Shown: positions 8,327-15,048 of the stretch, in pieces | Layout of the letters: each line of letters begins with the position of its first letter | Numbering within the stretch: position 1 is the first letter of the stretch | NCBI GenBank assembly: GCA_900316355.1 | Contig: ONCQ01000030.1 | Span: 1-46,018, forward strand | DNA length: 46,018 nt | Origin: an uncultured Prevotellaceae bacterium | Lineage (GTDB): Bacteria; Bacteroidota; Bacteroidia; Bacteroidales; Bacteroidaceae | Direction of reading: 5' to 3' | The notes under the pieces: generated by a model | What the model was told of the DNA's origin: nothing | The model's input: only the letters and a program-made list of their open reading frames with translations | Databases searched by the model: none | Program-made: the position numbers and the translations under genes

Positions 8327-8558
8327 GACTTACCTCCTTTCTCAGTGACTCCATCCAGGCCACAACAATGAATGCGTTGCTGTCAGTCAAATGCTTGATA
8401 ACACAAGACCTTTCTTTCCCTTCGGTTTTGTTCCACCTCAGGATTGTTGTAGACATTGACTTACAATCACCTTTACTGCAGAGCATTCCAGCCCTTGCTT
8501 TATTAGGTCTTAATTGTCTTAGCCATCCGGTTTTGTCTTTAATTCTTTCAATGCTCAT
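8316..8558 (-). CDS. Small hypothetical early protein (80 aa)
   Basis: Not recognised. The protein is basic in its first half and has two Cys near residues 27-32 (MLCSKGDC). It is the first gene of the minus-strand early operon and overlaps the excisionase-like gene by 11 bp, which supports it as a real gene. No matching TAnnTTTG box was found directly upstream on this strand. Confidence 0.5.
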   Translation of the reverse strand: MSIERIKDKTGWLRQLRPNKARAGMLCSKGDCKSMSTTILRWNKTEGKERSCVIKHLTDSNAFIVVAWMESLRKEVSHGL

Positions 8559-8750
8559 GATGTTGAAGGTTTAATGACTATATGTTATTACTCTTTTTCC
8601 TTGTCCAAAACCATAACTCAACCTTTGTACACTTCTTCAAAATCACCTCTTATTCACTCTCACGCATCGAAAAACGTTAAAAAAGCATCGAAACGCAGAA
8701 TAAAAGCAGGTTTTTCCGTTTGTATCTTAGGCTTGTTCGGGATTTTTGCT

Positions 8751-8758
8751 TACCTTTG
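8751..8758 (+). promoter_or_regulatory. Plus-strand -7 box TACCTTTG
   Basis: A full TAnnTTTG match lies 45 bp before the ATG of the small frame at 8804. No good -33 box at 19-21 nt spacing was found, so the promoter is tentative. Confidence 0.4.
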
Positions 8759-8803
8759 TACCCGCAATCCAAGGAGAGTCGTAGTTGCTTAGGTGTTGGA
8801 ATT

Positions 8804-9007
8804 ATGCTGCAAAGGTATATTGACGACATGAAGAGCGAAAAGACAGATTTTACTGTTTCATATCCCATGGCACTAACATCTCTCTTAAGATTCAACAAAA
8901 CTAAAAATGCCCTCCTGCAATGTCTTCAAGACATCACAAAAGGGCACAAAAAAAGCACATCAAAGCCTTTACGGCTTCAACGTGCGAAGCGTTCTATAAA
9001 ATATTAA
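8804..9007 (+). CDS. Possible small protein of unknown function (67 aa)
   Basis: The frame begins MLQRYIDDMKSEK and ends with a very basic tail (LRLQRAKRSIKY). It follows a TACCTTTG box at a suitable distance and points away from the phage early operon, where a repressor would sit. No HTH or other motif can be read, and composition is only weakly coding-like, so it may be chance. Confidence 0.22.
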   Translation: MLQRYIDDMKSEKTDFTVSYPMALTSLLRFNKTKNALLQCLQDITKGHKKSTSKPLRLQRAKRSIKY

Positions 9008-9029
9008 TATATAGACTTAAAGCATTGGT

Positions 9030-9048
9030 GCTGTACCTCTGCTGTACC
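9030..9048. repeat. Direct repeat pair GCTGTACC
   Basis: Two exact 8-bp copies (9030-9037 and 9041-9048) lie 11 bp apart, one helical turn. They could be arm-type recombinase or regulator sites at the element end. Confidence 0.4.
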
Positions 9049-9094
9049 TTTAATTAATTTTTGTCTTAAGAGTTTGGATATTAAAGAAATAAAC

Positions 9095-9246
9095 GATTCC
9101 CGTAGGCGCTACAATGGGAATCTCGAAAGAGGTTCCCATTTCTGTCTAAAAAAGCCAATCTGGCTTACAAGACACAAGCCTATCGATGTGTGATACTTCA
9201 AGTAAACACACATTAAACGACTCGGAAACAAGATTTTACATCTTGT
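9095..9246. other. Row of perfect hairpins (structured RNA or recombination site candidate)
   Basis: Within 152 nt are GATTCCC/GGGAATC (9095-9122), overlapping and mutually exclusive TGGGAA/TTCCCA (9115-9138), a two-tier hairpin TGTCT..AAGCCA/TGGCTT..AGACA (9143-9174), ATGTGTG/CACACAT (9186-9213) and ACAAGAT/ATCTTGT (9228-9246). The density is far above chance for intergenic DNA. It does not resemble tRNA, tmRNA, RNase P or SRP RNA by the motifs I know. Which strand is transcribed, if any, is not clear. Confidence 0.5.
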
Positions 9247-9321
9247 GAAAGGTCTAAGGATTCACATTACTTTTTTCATTCAGTTACGCAGGACAGCTAA
9301 TTTTATTAACTGTGCTTTGTC

Positions 9322-9347
9322 TGCGTTTTGATGCGTTAAGATGCGTT
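9322..9347. repeat. Three phased TGCGTT repeats
   Basis: TGCGTT occurs at 9322, 9332 and 9342, each exactly 10 bp apart, followed by a short palindrome GCTGT/ACAGC (9353-9366). Helical phasing suggests a protein-binding array. Confidence 0.4.
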
Positions 9348-9478
9348 TGTTTGCTGTAGTAACAGCTATGAATGCGAAAAGACACAATCTGCTGAGTTAA
9401 AATCCTGAAATGTTCGCGAAACAAGGTATATAAAGGTAGTTTAACATACTCTTCAAAAGGAGATCCGTAGATTTTGTG

Positions 9479-9486
9479 TACCTTTG
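9479..9486 (+). promoter_or_regulatory. -7 box TACCTTTG upstream of the YdeI-family gene
   Basis: The consensus TAnnTTTG ends 21 bp before the chosen ATG at 9508, which also argues against the alternative start at 9484 that would lie inside the box. The -33 box is weak. Confidence 0.6.
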
Positions 9487-9507
9487 CAGCCAGATAAATC
9501 GGAATTT

Positions 9508-10080
9508 ATGGAAGAGCATAACATCCTCTGTATAGCCAACAGAAGTGAGTTCCGTGCATGGCTCGAAGCCCACCACGCCAGCGAAAGAGAATGCTGGGTT
9601 GACGTGAAACGGGGACGACCTGTAGATGACAAGCATTTCTGGTATCTTGATGCCGTGGAGGAGGCACTCTGCTTCGGATGGATTGACAGTCGGCATAAAC
9701 TGATTGACGGCAAGAGGATGCAATGCTTTACTCCGAGAAAACGGAACAGCCCTTGGACAGAGTTGAATAAGGAGCGAGTGAGGCGACTGGATCGGTTAGG
9801 GCTGATGACCGACGCAGGGAGAAAGGTACTGCCACCAATGGGCGTACGCAGCTTCAAGATAGACAAAGACGTTGAGGCGGCTTTGAAATCGGCTCGTGCA
9901 TGGACAAAGTACAAGTCGTTTCCTCCTCTCTACCAACGTATTCGTGCCTATAATGTGGCATTCTATAAGACCAGAGACAAGAGCATGTATGAACAGACCC
10001 TGTCTCACCTTATCACAGAGACCAAAGCCGGACGCATGTTTGGCGAATGGAACGACTACGGCAGATTGCTGGACTACTAA
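9508..10080 (+). CDS. YdeI/OmpD-associated family protein
   Basis: This 190-aa protein matches the YdeI/OmpD-associated (bacteriocin-protection-like) family: an N-terminal SEFRAWLEAHHASERECWVDVKRG segment, then YLDAVEEALCFGWIDS, and FTPRKRNSPWTELNKERVRRL. The family is common and mostly uncharacterised; members are linked to stress or antimicrobial peptide tolerance. The start MEEHN is used because the promoter box overlaps the longer frame. It is a single gene with its own promoter, 48 bp before thioredoxin on the same strand, so the two may be co-transcribed. Cytoplasmic, intact. Confidence 0.8.
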   Translation: MEEHNILCIANRSEFRAWLEAHHASERECWVDVKRGRPVDDKHFWYLDAVEEALCFGWIDSRHKLIDGKRMQCFTPRKRNSPWTELNKERVRRLDRLGLMTDAGRKVLPPMGVRSFKIDKDVEAALKSARAWTKYKSFPPLYQRIRAYNVAFYKTRDKSMYEQTLSHLITETKAGRMFGEWNDYGRLLDY

Positions 10081-10128
10081 ATTTCCAATTTATCGTTTTG
10101 TCCTTTCTTAACGAAATAACAGATTCCT

Positions 10129-10425
10129 ATGGAAACCTTCAACGATGTCATCAATAGCGGCCAGCTCGTCTTGGCTGATTTCTTTGCCACCTGGTGCGGC
10201 CCCTGTAAGGCCATGCACCCCGTTTTGGAACAGCTGAAAGCCAACCTTGGTGACCGCCTCCGCATCATCAAGGTAGATATAGACAAGCACCGCATTCCCG
10301 CTGAAACGTATAACGTTCAGGCCGTGCCCACACTGATACTCTTCCGCAGTGGCAAAGTTCTTTGGCGGCAGAGCGGAGCCATGCCGCTGAACCAGCTACT
10401 TTCAGTGGTCAATCAATATCTTTGA
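10129..10425 (+). CDS. trxA: Thioredoxin
   Basis: This 98-aa protein is a canonical small thioredoxin: FFATWCGPCKAMHP with the redox CxxC at residues ~24-27, VDIDKHRIPAETYNVQAVPTLILF with the cis-Pro, and a short C-terminal helix. It reduces disulfides in cytoplasmic proteins. No signal peptide. Its last codons overlap, in another frame, the remains of a dinB-like 3' end, so the segment was probably joined to older DNA by recombination. The length suits the family, so the gene itself seems complete. Confidence 0.92.
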   Translation: METFNDVINSGQLVLADFFATWCGPCKAMHPVLEQLKANLGDRLRIIKVDIDKHRIPAETYNVQAVPTLILFRSGKVLWRQSGAMPLNQLLSVVNQYL

Positions 10426-10534
10426 TTGCACAGAGCCAAACGACCGTCCCGTACGTCTGTTAGGCCTCTCCGTTACAGGTTCCCTGCAGGCGGTACGTGT
10501 GAGTGACGACGGCCAGCTGACTATCGACTGGTAA
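10424..10534 (+). pseudogene. 3' remnant of a DinB-type DNA polymerase IV gene
   Basis: An open frame ending at 10534 encodes FDCTEPNDRPVRLLGLSV followed by TGSL and ending QLTIDW. This resembles the extreme C-terminus of DinB proteins (R-P-V/I-R-L-L-G-V/L-S then a short QL-phi-phi tail). It begins out of frame inside the thioredoxin 3' end and has no start, so it is a relic about 37 codons long. A distinct, intact Y-family polymerase lies at 23920-25422 and has a different C-terminus. Confidence 0.5.
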
Positions 10535-10543
10535 CGATTCGCA

Positions 10544-10586
10544 GATGAGACCTGAAGACACAAGATTATTGGTACAATCGGCATCA
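10544..10586 (+). repeat. 43-bp direct repeat, copy 1
   Basis: 39 of 43 bases match copy 2 at 12685-12727. Read in the frame beginning ATG at 10545, both copies encode nearly the same peptide (MRPE/DDTRLL/WVQSAS); two of the four base changes are silent and a third is Glu/Asp. The pair brackets the nucleotidyltransferase module. Confidence 0.7.
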
Positions 10587-10701
10587 AAGCCCGCCGCCAA
10601 GCCCAGCCACTGGCAATCCCCGTTGGGCCGGATTAATGCTAAAATGATGCACAGAATCAAAAATAATCATTAAAAGATGAGGTTTATTTATATATTATAT
10701 C

Positions 10702-10732
10702 TACTTTTGCACAAAATATCTTGCGCAATATA
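10702..10732 (+). promoter_or_regulatory. Promoter and palindrome of the second toxin-antitoxin-like operon
   Basis: TACTTTTG (10702-10709) fits the -7 consensus. A near-perfect palindrome centred on TTGCGCAA (10717-10732) covers the expected transcription start and leader just before the ATG at 10733. A repressor bound there would block transcription, consistent with autoregulation by the first gene, which carries a winged helix (inference). Confidence 0.6.
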
Positions 10733-11704
10733 ATGAGCAATATGGGATATAATATTAAATCGGCCCTCAGTTATCTAACGGAACTTATAGGAAGTGAGAT
10801 TGCAGTTAGGGCAACCTCTAATACGGATGTTGGCTACCTGCCGCTTGCAATAAGTAACGGATATGGATTCTACGACATTGAGATTTTCAATAACAGGGTC
10901 ACACTTGCTATTCCCAATGTTGAAGATGACAGTTCTCCTATGTTACTCGCTAAGCATCAGGCAAAGATGACAGAGATTTTTAGTCGCCCTGTTGTGTTTG
11001 TTTTAGAGAGTGTTGAGTCGTATAACCTGACCCGACTGACTCGTGCAAAGGTGGATTTCATAGTGCCAAGAAAGATAATATTCATGCCAAGCATGATGAT
11101 GGTGCTACGTGACGTGAAGAATGCAGCTAAGGCGCTTCCAGACAAGATGCCACCAGTTGCACAGTTTCTGATCCTCTATCATCTACAGGTGAGAAGGCTC
11201 GATGACATGAACACAGCTGCAATCGCCGATATGACAGCGATGGCATATTCCACCATCAACCAAGCCTTGAAATGGCTTGCGCTTTCCAACTTTGTTGAAC
11301 TTTGGGGAGGTAAACAAAAGCAGGTGAAGTTCAAGATGACTGGCAGGGAACTCTGGGATAAAGCTTTGCCCATGATGACAACACCTGTAGAACGTGTGGT
11401 TTATACGGATATGCCATTGGCAGATACGAAACTGGCAGGTGAGACTGCTATGGGACACTACACCATGCTGGCAGAACCGACTACTCCCGTCGTTGCAATC
11501 AGCAAACAGTTAGCAAGGGAGAAAACAGCTGTTCTAAACAAGGAATATGATGAGACCAAGGTCGAGGTTTGGAAGTATAACCCTGCTCTTTTGGCTAAAG
11601 AAGATTGCGTTGACCGACTCTCTCTATATCTGAGCTTGAAAGACAGCGTGGATGAGAGAGTGCAAATGGAATGTGACACCCTCTTAAATGATATGAGATG
11701 GTAA
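10733..11704 (+). CDS. Winged-helix regulator/antitoxin-like partner of a nucleotidyltransferase
   Basis: This 323-aa protein starts at MSNMGYN; an upstream TTG is inside the palindrome and less likely. Residues ~140-205 read as a MarR-type winged helix (AAIADMTAMAYSTINQALKWLALSNFVELWG). The C-terminal third, including TPVVAISK and VEVWKYNPALL, resembles the effector half of AbiEi-like proteins. It overlaps the following nucleotidyltransferase gene by 7 bp, so the pair is translationally coupled. By analogy with AbiE it should neutralise and co-repress its partner. The architecture (long N-terminal domain, central HTH) differs from the AbiEi in the phage region, so it is not a copy of that gene. 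Confidence 0.65.
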   Translation: MSNMGYNIKSALSYLTELIGSEIAVRATSNTDVGYLPLAISNGYGFYDIEIFNNRVTLAIPNVEDDSSPMLLAKHQAKMTEIFSRPVVFVLESVESYNLTRLTRAKVDFIVPRKIIFMPSMMMVLRDVKNAAKALPDKMPPVAQFLILYHLQVRRLDDMNTAAIADMTAMAYSTINQALKWLALSNFVELWGGKQKQVKFKMTGRELWDKALPMMTTPVERVVYTDMPLADTKLAGETAMGHYTMLAEPTTPVVAISKQLAREKTAVLNKEYDETKVEVWKYNPALLAKEDCVDRLSLYLSLKDSVDERVQMECDTLLNDMRW

Positions 11705-12465
11705 ACGGACTGATACGCTGGAGAGAATATTTTGGCGAATACAAGGATAAATATGTATTGATAGGTGGCGCTGCCTGCAACCTTCTGGAGGAAGAGTTGG
11801 AGATGAACCCTCGTGCCACCAAAGACCTTGACTTGGTTCTTGTGGTCGAAGCCCTCACTCCAGACTTCGGTATGCGCTTGTGGGACTTCATCAAGGACGG
11901 CAACTACGAAAGCAGAAGCCGAGGAGAGAATGAGCAAAGACACGAATACTACCGATTCATGAATCCGCAGGACAAGAGCTATCCAAAACAGATTGAGCTG
12001 TTTGCCCGCAACACGGGCATACTTAATCTGCCTGCAGATGCCCATGTCGAACCTATTAGCATTGGTGAAGATCTATCTAGTTTGTCGGCAATTCTCATGG
12101 ATGATGACTATTATTCATTCACCCTCGAACATAGCCAGGACATAGAAGAGATCCACATTGCAAGCCCAGAGGCTTTAATATGCCTAAAGGCAAAGGCTTA
12201 TACCGAGATGCTGGACAGAAAGGAACAAGGAGAACAGGTAGATGGCCGCGACATCGAGAAACACAAGAAGGACATCTTCCGTCTGATTGCTATGCTTCCT
12301 CAAAGCGCACACTTTGAGTTACCAGGGAAACTGCGTCAGGATATTGAACGATTTTGTGAAAGGGTTGGCGAACTGCCTAATCAGGATTTTTTTAAGAGTT
12401 CTGGATTACGTGGGCTGAATGCTGCCCAACTGATGGAACTGTTGCATAGAGCATTTGTTGAATGA
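11698..12465 (+). CDS. Nucleotidyltransferase, toxin-like
   Basis: This 255-aa protein has a polymerase-beta-type nucleotidyltransferase signature near the N-terminus: LIGGAACNLLEEE (GG at 23-24) and ATKDLDLVLVV with paired acidic residues at 43 and 45. The C-terminal half is helical, with SPEALICLKAKAY, a segment typical of AbiEii-like and related transferases. The likely role is transfer of a nucleotide to an RNA or protein target, with growth arrest if not neutralised. It overlaps the upstream winged-helix gene by 7 bp. It shares fold but little sequence with the phage-borne AbiEii. A housekeeping nucleotidyltransferase role cannot be excluded. Confidence 0.7.
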   Translation: MVNGLIRWREYFGEYKDKYVLIGGAACNLLEEELEMNPRATKDLDLVLVVEALTPDFGMRLWDFIKDGNYESRSRGENEQRHEYYRFMNPQDKSYPKQIELFARNTGILNLPADAHVEPISIGEDLSSLSAILMDDDYYSFTLEHSQDIEEIHIASPEALICLKAKAYTEMLDRKEQGEQVDGRDIEKHKKDIFRLIAMLPQSAHFELPGKLRQDIERFCERVGELPNQDFFKSSGLRGLNAAQLMELLHRAFVE

Positions 12466-12538
12466 AGACAGCCTCACTAACGGGAACTACGTCAACATCG
12501 CTATGCGCAACGCCAAACAGATGAATGACAGCAATTGA
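12461..12538 (+). pseudogene. Short 3' gene relic after the nucleotidyltransferase
   Basis: The frame overlapping the nucleotidyltransferase stop encodes NEDSLTNGNYVNIAMRNAKQ followed by MNDSN and a stop, with good coding composition. No start is available. I do not recognise the source protein; it looks like the tail of a gene cut when the module was inserted. Confidence 0.35.
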
Positions 12539-13089
12539 TAGGCTCTAATCCATCAATAGCACTACAACGTGCCGCTCGGCTTTGCCGCTTGACACTTCAA
12601 GAACGTCGCAATGTATGGTAGCAATAGAAATGAAGAGTGAAAATAGTCAGAGTGAAGCAAGAACAAAGTAAGTCCGGCCATAAGGATGCGACCCGACGAC
12701 ACAAGATTATGGGTACAATCGGCATCAGGCATACCAATGCAGTTGCAGTCCTAAAAAGCACATCGAGCACATCAGGCAAAAAACTCCCCAAAACAAACGC
12801 CCTCGCTTCGCCATTCCCCAGGACTGGCGAAGTGAGGAGCGTTGGGGAGAAAAACTACCATCGAAAGCACATAGGAGCTGCGGACACTACGCAAACAGAG
12901 AACGAGGAACGGCAAGCTCGGTGCAGGCCTCACGTCAAACAGGCCACATCATAGGAGGCCGGAGGATCAGCCCGCCGCCATGCCCGCCAGCGGAAGATGC
13001 ACGGTAAAGAAGCAAAGAGGTGGCAGCAGGCAACAAAAATAATACTGCCATCCTCACGGACAGCATATTTATTCAGCGTAGTCTGGAAA
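12539..13089. other. Intergenic region with relics and a long imperfect hairpin
   Basis: No convincing gene. It contains repeat copy 2 (12685-12727) and a long hairpin at 12784-12849: inner stem 12801-12813 with 12825-12837 (12 of 13 paired), middle stem AACGC/GCGTT, and outer stem CTCCCCA/TGGGGAG. A 106-codon plus-strand frame across it looks non-coding in composition. Confidence 0.5.
12685..12727 (+). repeat. 43-bp direct repeat, copy 2
   Basis: Partner of the copy at 10544-10586, 2.1 kb away on the other side of the nucleotidyltransferase module, same orientation, 39 of 43 bases identical. Confidence 0.7.
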
Positions 13090-14286
13090 CTAAAGCAGGA
13101 GCGTGTCAAATCCTGTCATTTTGAAGATTTTTTCCACCTCATGGCAGATGTGGAATACCTTAAAGCCGCTCGGATTCTGCACAGACTTCCTCATCATCAA
13201 CAGTACACGTAGACCTGCCTGTGATATATAAGACATTTTCTCCACGTCCAGTTCAATAGAATCGGCCTGAGGCGACGACTCCTGGAAGGCTTTCAGCAGG
13301 TCCGTTGCTGTGAGGGTGTCTAACCGTCCCTGTACTTTCATTACCAGCTTACCCTCCGTCACCGAGCTTTCAACTTTAAAAGGAAGCTCGGGAGTAGTCT
13401 CTTTCCAGGTCTTAGGGGAAGAGACACGCATAGTGAGCATGTTCATTTGCCGATAGGCATTACGGAGCTCATCATTCACGCCGGGGACATCCGGAAGATA
13501 GAGGGTGACGGGTTCAGCTACGACCTTGAATCCCTGCTCCTCCAGGAATCGTATGGTTCCCTCCTCGCCATTGAGGAAGAAACTGTTCTGGTTCATTTTC
13601 ACATCGGCCAATTCGTTGGCTCTCTCTTGGGAACGATTCATGAAAGCAAGCTCGTCACCTTCGAGTAAAGTGCCGAAGGTGAGCGCATAGATTCTAAGGA
13701 TGGACAAATCGGCCGTCATCCAGGTGCCGCCGTATTCCGAGAGGAGACGGTGAATGGCTTGGCAATGGCTCACCAACTCCGGCTCGTTGAAATACCCCAG
13801 CAGCCCTTCCGTCACAATGCATAATTCACCCTTTGCACTTCCCAATGCTACTTTCATGGATTGGTAATTGGTGGCATCCACGGCGTGATAACTGGACAGG
13901 CTGCGCTGCTCCGGAGTCATCACCTTCTGGGCGGCTGGAGCCATGTCGTCTATCACCACCGGAAGGTCAAAGCCGAAATAGCGCTTCCTGGCCGAAGACA
14001 CACGGAAGCCGCGGGGTGAATAACCCGAAGGAAGATCTACGATATTGGGTGCACTGCTGCGGAGCGTGGCCGTATTATAAATTTCATAACGGGCCTGCTG
14101 GGCAATCTTGTAACAGTTCCATATAGAAGCGGGAACTTTGTTCGCCTGTGGACTGGGCTCCAGACCGATATAGGGTACCAGGGCTACTGCATCCGGATCT
14201 TTCGCCAGGTTCAGAAGCCTCAAAGTTCCTTTTGCTGTCAAATAAGCAGGGTTTACTGCCTTTTGTAACTCTTTGTTGTCCATCAT
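13090..14286 (-). CDS. LCMT-like SAM methyltransferase fused to a STAS domain
   Basis: Residues ~1-285 of this 398-aa protein match the leucine carboxyl methyltransferase-like (PPM1/Tcmp) family: NIVDLPSGYSPRGF as SAM motif I, YFGFDLP as motif II and TEGLLGYF as the LCMT signature. Residues ~300-398 form a STAS (anti-anti-sigma) domain ending YISQAGLRVLLMMRK. In SpoIIAA-type proteins the Ser before GL is phosphorylated; here that position is Ala, so a kinase-independent role is likely. The start MMDNKEL is chosen because a relic gene ends at 14309, inside the longer frame. Substrate unknown: a small acid or protein carboxylate methylation controlled through the STAS domain is inference. Confidence 0.75.
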   Translation of the reverse strand: MMDNKELQKAVNPAYLTAKGTLRLLNLAKDPDAVALVPYIGLEPSPQANKVPASIWNCYKIAQQARYEIYNTATLRSSAPNIVDLPSGYSPRGFRVSSARKRYFGFDLPVVIDDMAPAAQKVMTPEQRSLSSYHAVDATNYQSMKVALGSAKGELCIVTEGLLGYFNEPELVSHCQAIHRLLSEYGGTWMTADLSILRIYALTFGTLLEGDELAFMNRSQERANELADVKMNQNSFFLNGEEGTIRFLEEQGFKVVAEPVTLYLPDVPGVNDELRNAYRQMNMLTMRVSSPKTWKETTPELPFKVESSVTEGKLVMKVQGRLDTLTATDLLKAFQESSPQADSIELDVEKMSYISQAGLRVLLMMRKSVQNPSGFKVFHICHEVEKIFKMTGFDTLLL

Positions 14287-14308
14287 CAATACTTTGCTAA
14301 AACTACTT

Positions 14309-14470
14309 TTAATGATTTGCATCCATATTATTACTCGAAATCCTCCATAACTTCAAATCATCTGGTGCGGTGGTCACATCAATGCCCATCCAATATTTGG
14401 GTGACATATTGAACGGTTTGCCGATGCAGCAGTGTCCTACCTTCAGCTCCTCAAACACATTTTGCGACGG
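14309..14470 (-). pseudogene. 3' gene relic (about 53 codons)
   Basis: The minus-strand frame encodes ELKVGHCCIGKPFNMSPKYW followed by MGIDVTTAPDDLKLWR and a stop, with strong coding character but no start. The source family is not recognised; the Cys-rich HCC and KPFN segments suggest an enzyme tail. It ends 23 bp before the methyltransferase start, as if that gene had once followed it in an operon. Confidence 0.45.
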
Positions 14471-14504
14471 TCAAAACAAGAATTGTTGTAAGTGTATTCA
14501 TACC

Positions 14505-14929
14505 TTATGCCTTCTTAGACTTGGTGAGGCATTGCCACCATTCTTTCAACGGCTGCCAGCCGCCTGTGCTCCAGAGAGCGAGGAAGATAAGGACGGGCTG
14601 GATGAACAGTCGGATTAGACGCAGGGTGTCGGTGGTGAGACCGAAGGCATCGATGTGGTTGACATACTGGCTAATGTTGCCTGGGAAAATGGCGACATAG
14701 AAAAGCGCCAGCAGCGCACCCACCACAGCTTTCTTTTTCCACAACAGCAGCATTCCAAGGCCAAGTGCTATCTCCACTACGCCCGATGCCAGCACCACGA
14801 AATCGGTGAAACCTTCGCTGAACTGTAGCCATGTGGGCACCTGTGCCACAAACTCCTGACGGTTGAATGTCAGATGACTGAAACCTGCATAGGTCATAAA
14901 CAGACCCAGCAACAAACGGAAAAAATCAT
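14505..14929 (-). pseudogene. DoxX-family membrane protein, frameshifted copy
   Basis: The protein is about 80% identical by eye to the intact DoxX at 17767-18198, including HLTFNRQEFVAQVPTWLQFS and YVNHIDAFGL. DoxX proteins are four-helix inner-membrane proteins of the DoxX/SURF4 group. The natural start ATG at 14929 is out of frame by one base: the T-run after it has six T (14920-14925); seven would give MIFFRLLLGLF, matching the paralogue MKYVKLFFRLLLGAF. A relic gene ends in a 4-bp ATGA overlap with this ATG, supporting it as the true start. Without correction the frame can only begin far upstream in relic DNA or at 14897 inside helix 1. A sequencing error in the homopolymer is possible. 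Confidence 0.65.
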
Positions 14930-15024
14930 TGATATTTCCAAAAGTTATACTTCTTGCGCAATTCTTCCTGTTTCTCAAGCGGCAGCGACTTGAAATTACT
15001 CTCGCAGAGGCACCACCGACAATC
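14926..15024 (-). pseudogene. 3' gene relic upstream of the DoxX copy
   Basis: A 32-codon tail with CRWCLCES, LPLEKQEELRKKYNFWKYQ and a stop, immediately preceded in frame by a TAG. It ends with a 4-bp ATGA overlap into the DoxX start, showing former operon coupling. The family is not recognised. Confidence 0.45.
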
Positions 15025-15048
15025 CTATTTGCCTCGACATCCTGTCGT

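Larger units (their letters stand above)
8559..9478. other. Largely non-coding element boundary region
   Basis: These 920 bp contain no convincing gene apart from one weak 67-aa frame. They hold a plus-strand promoter box (8751-8758), a pair of GCTGTACC repeats 11 bp apart (9030-9037, 9041-9048), a row of five perfect hairpins (9095-9246) and three TGCGTT repeats exactly 10 bp apart (9322-9347). The gene content changes from phage to chromosomal here, so this is a candidate attachment/boundary region. Confidence 0.5.

Noticed and set aside
9095-9122. 7-bp GATTCCC/GGGAATC stem as a tRNA acceptor stem
   Set aside because: Only 14 nt separate the arms; no anticodon or T-arm pattern is present.
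11458-12045. 195-codon minus-strand open frame opposite the nucleotidyltransferase module
   Set aside because: Shadow frame; the plus-strand genes overlap correctly and show nucleotidyltransferase motifs.
12637-12954. 105-codon plus-strand open frame
   Set aside because: Spans a repeat copy and a long hairpin; composition is not coding-like and no start signal is seen.
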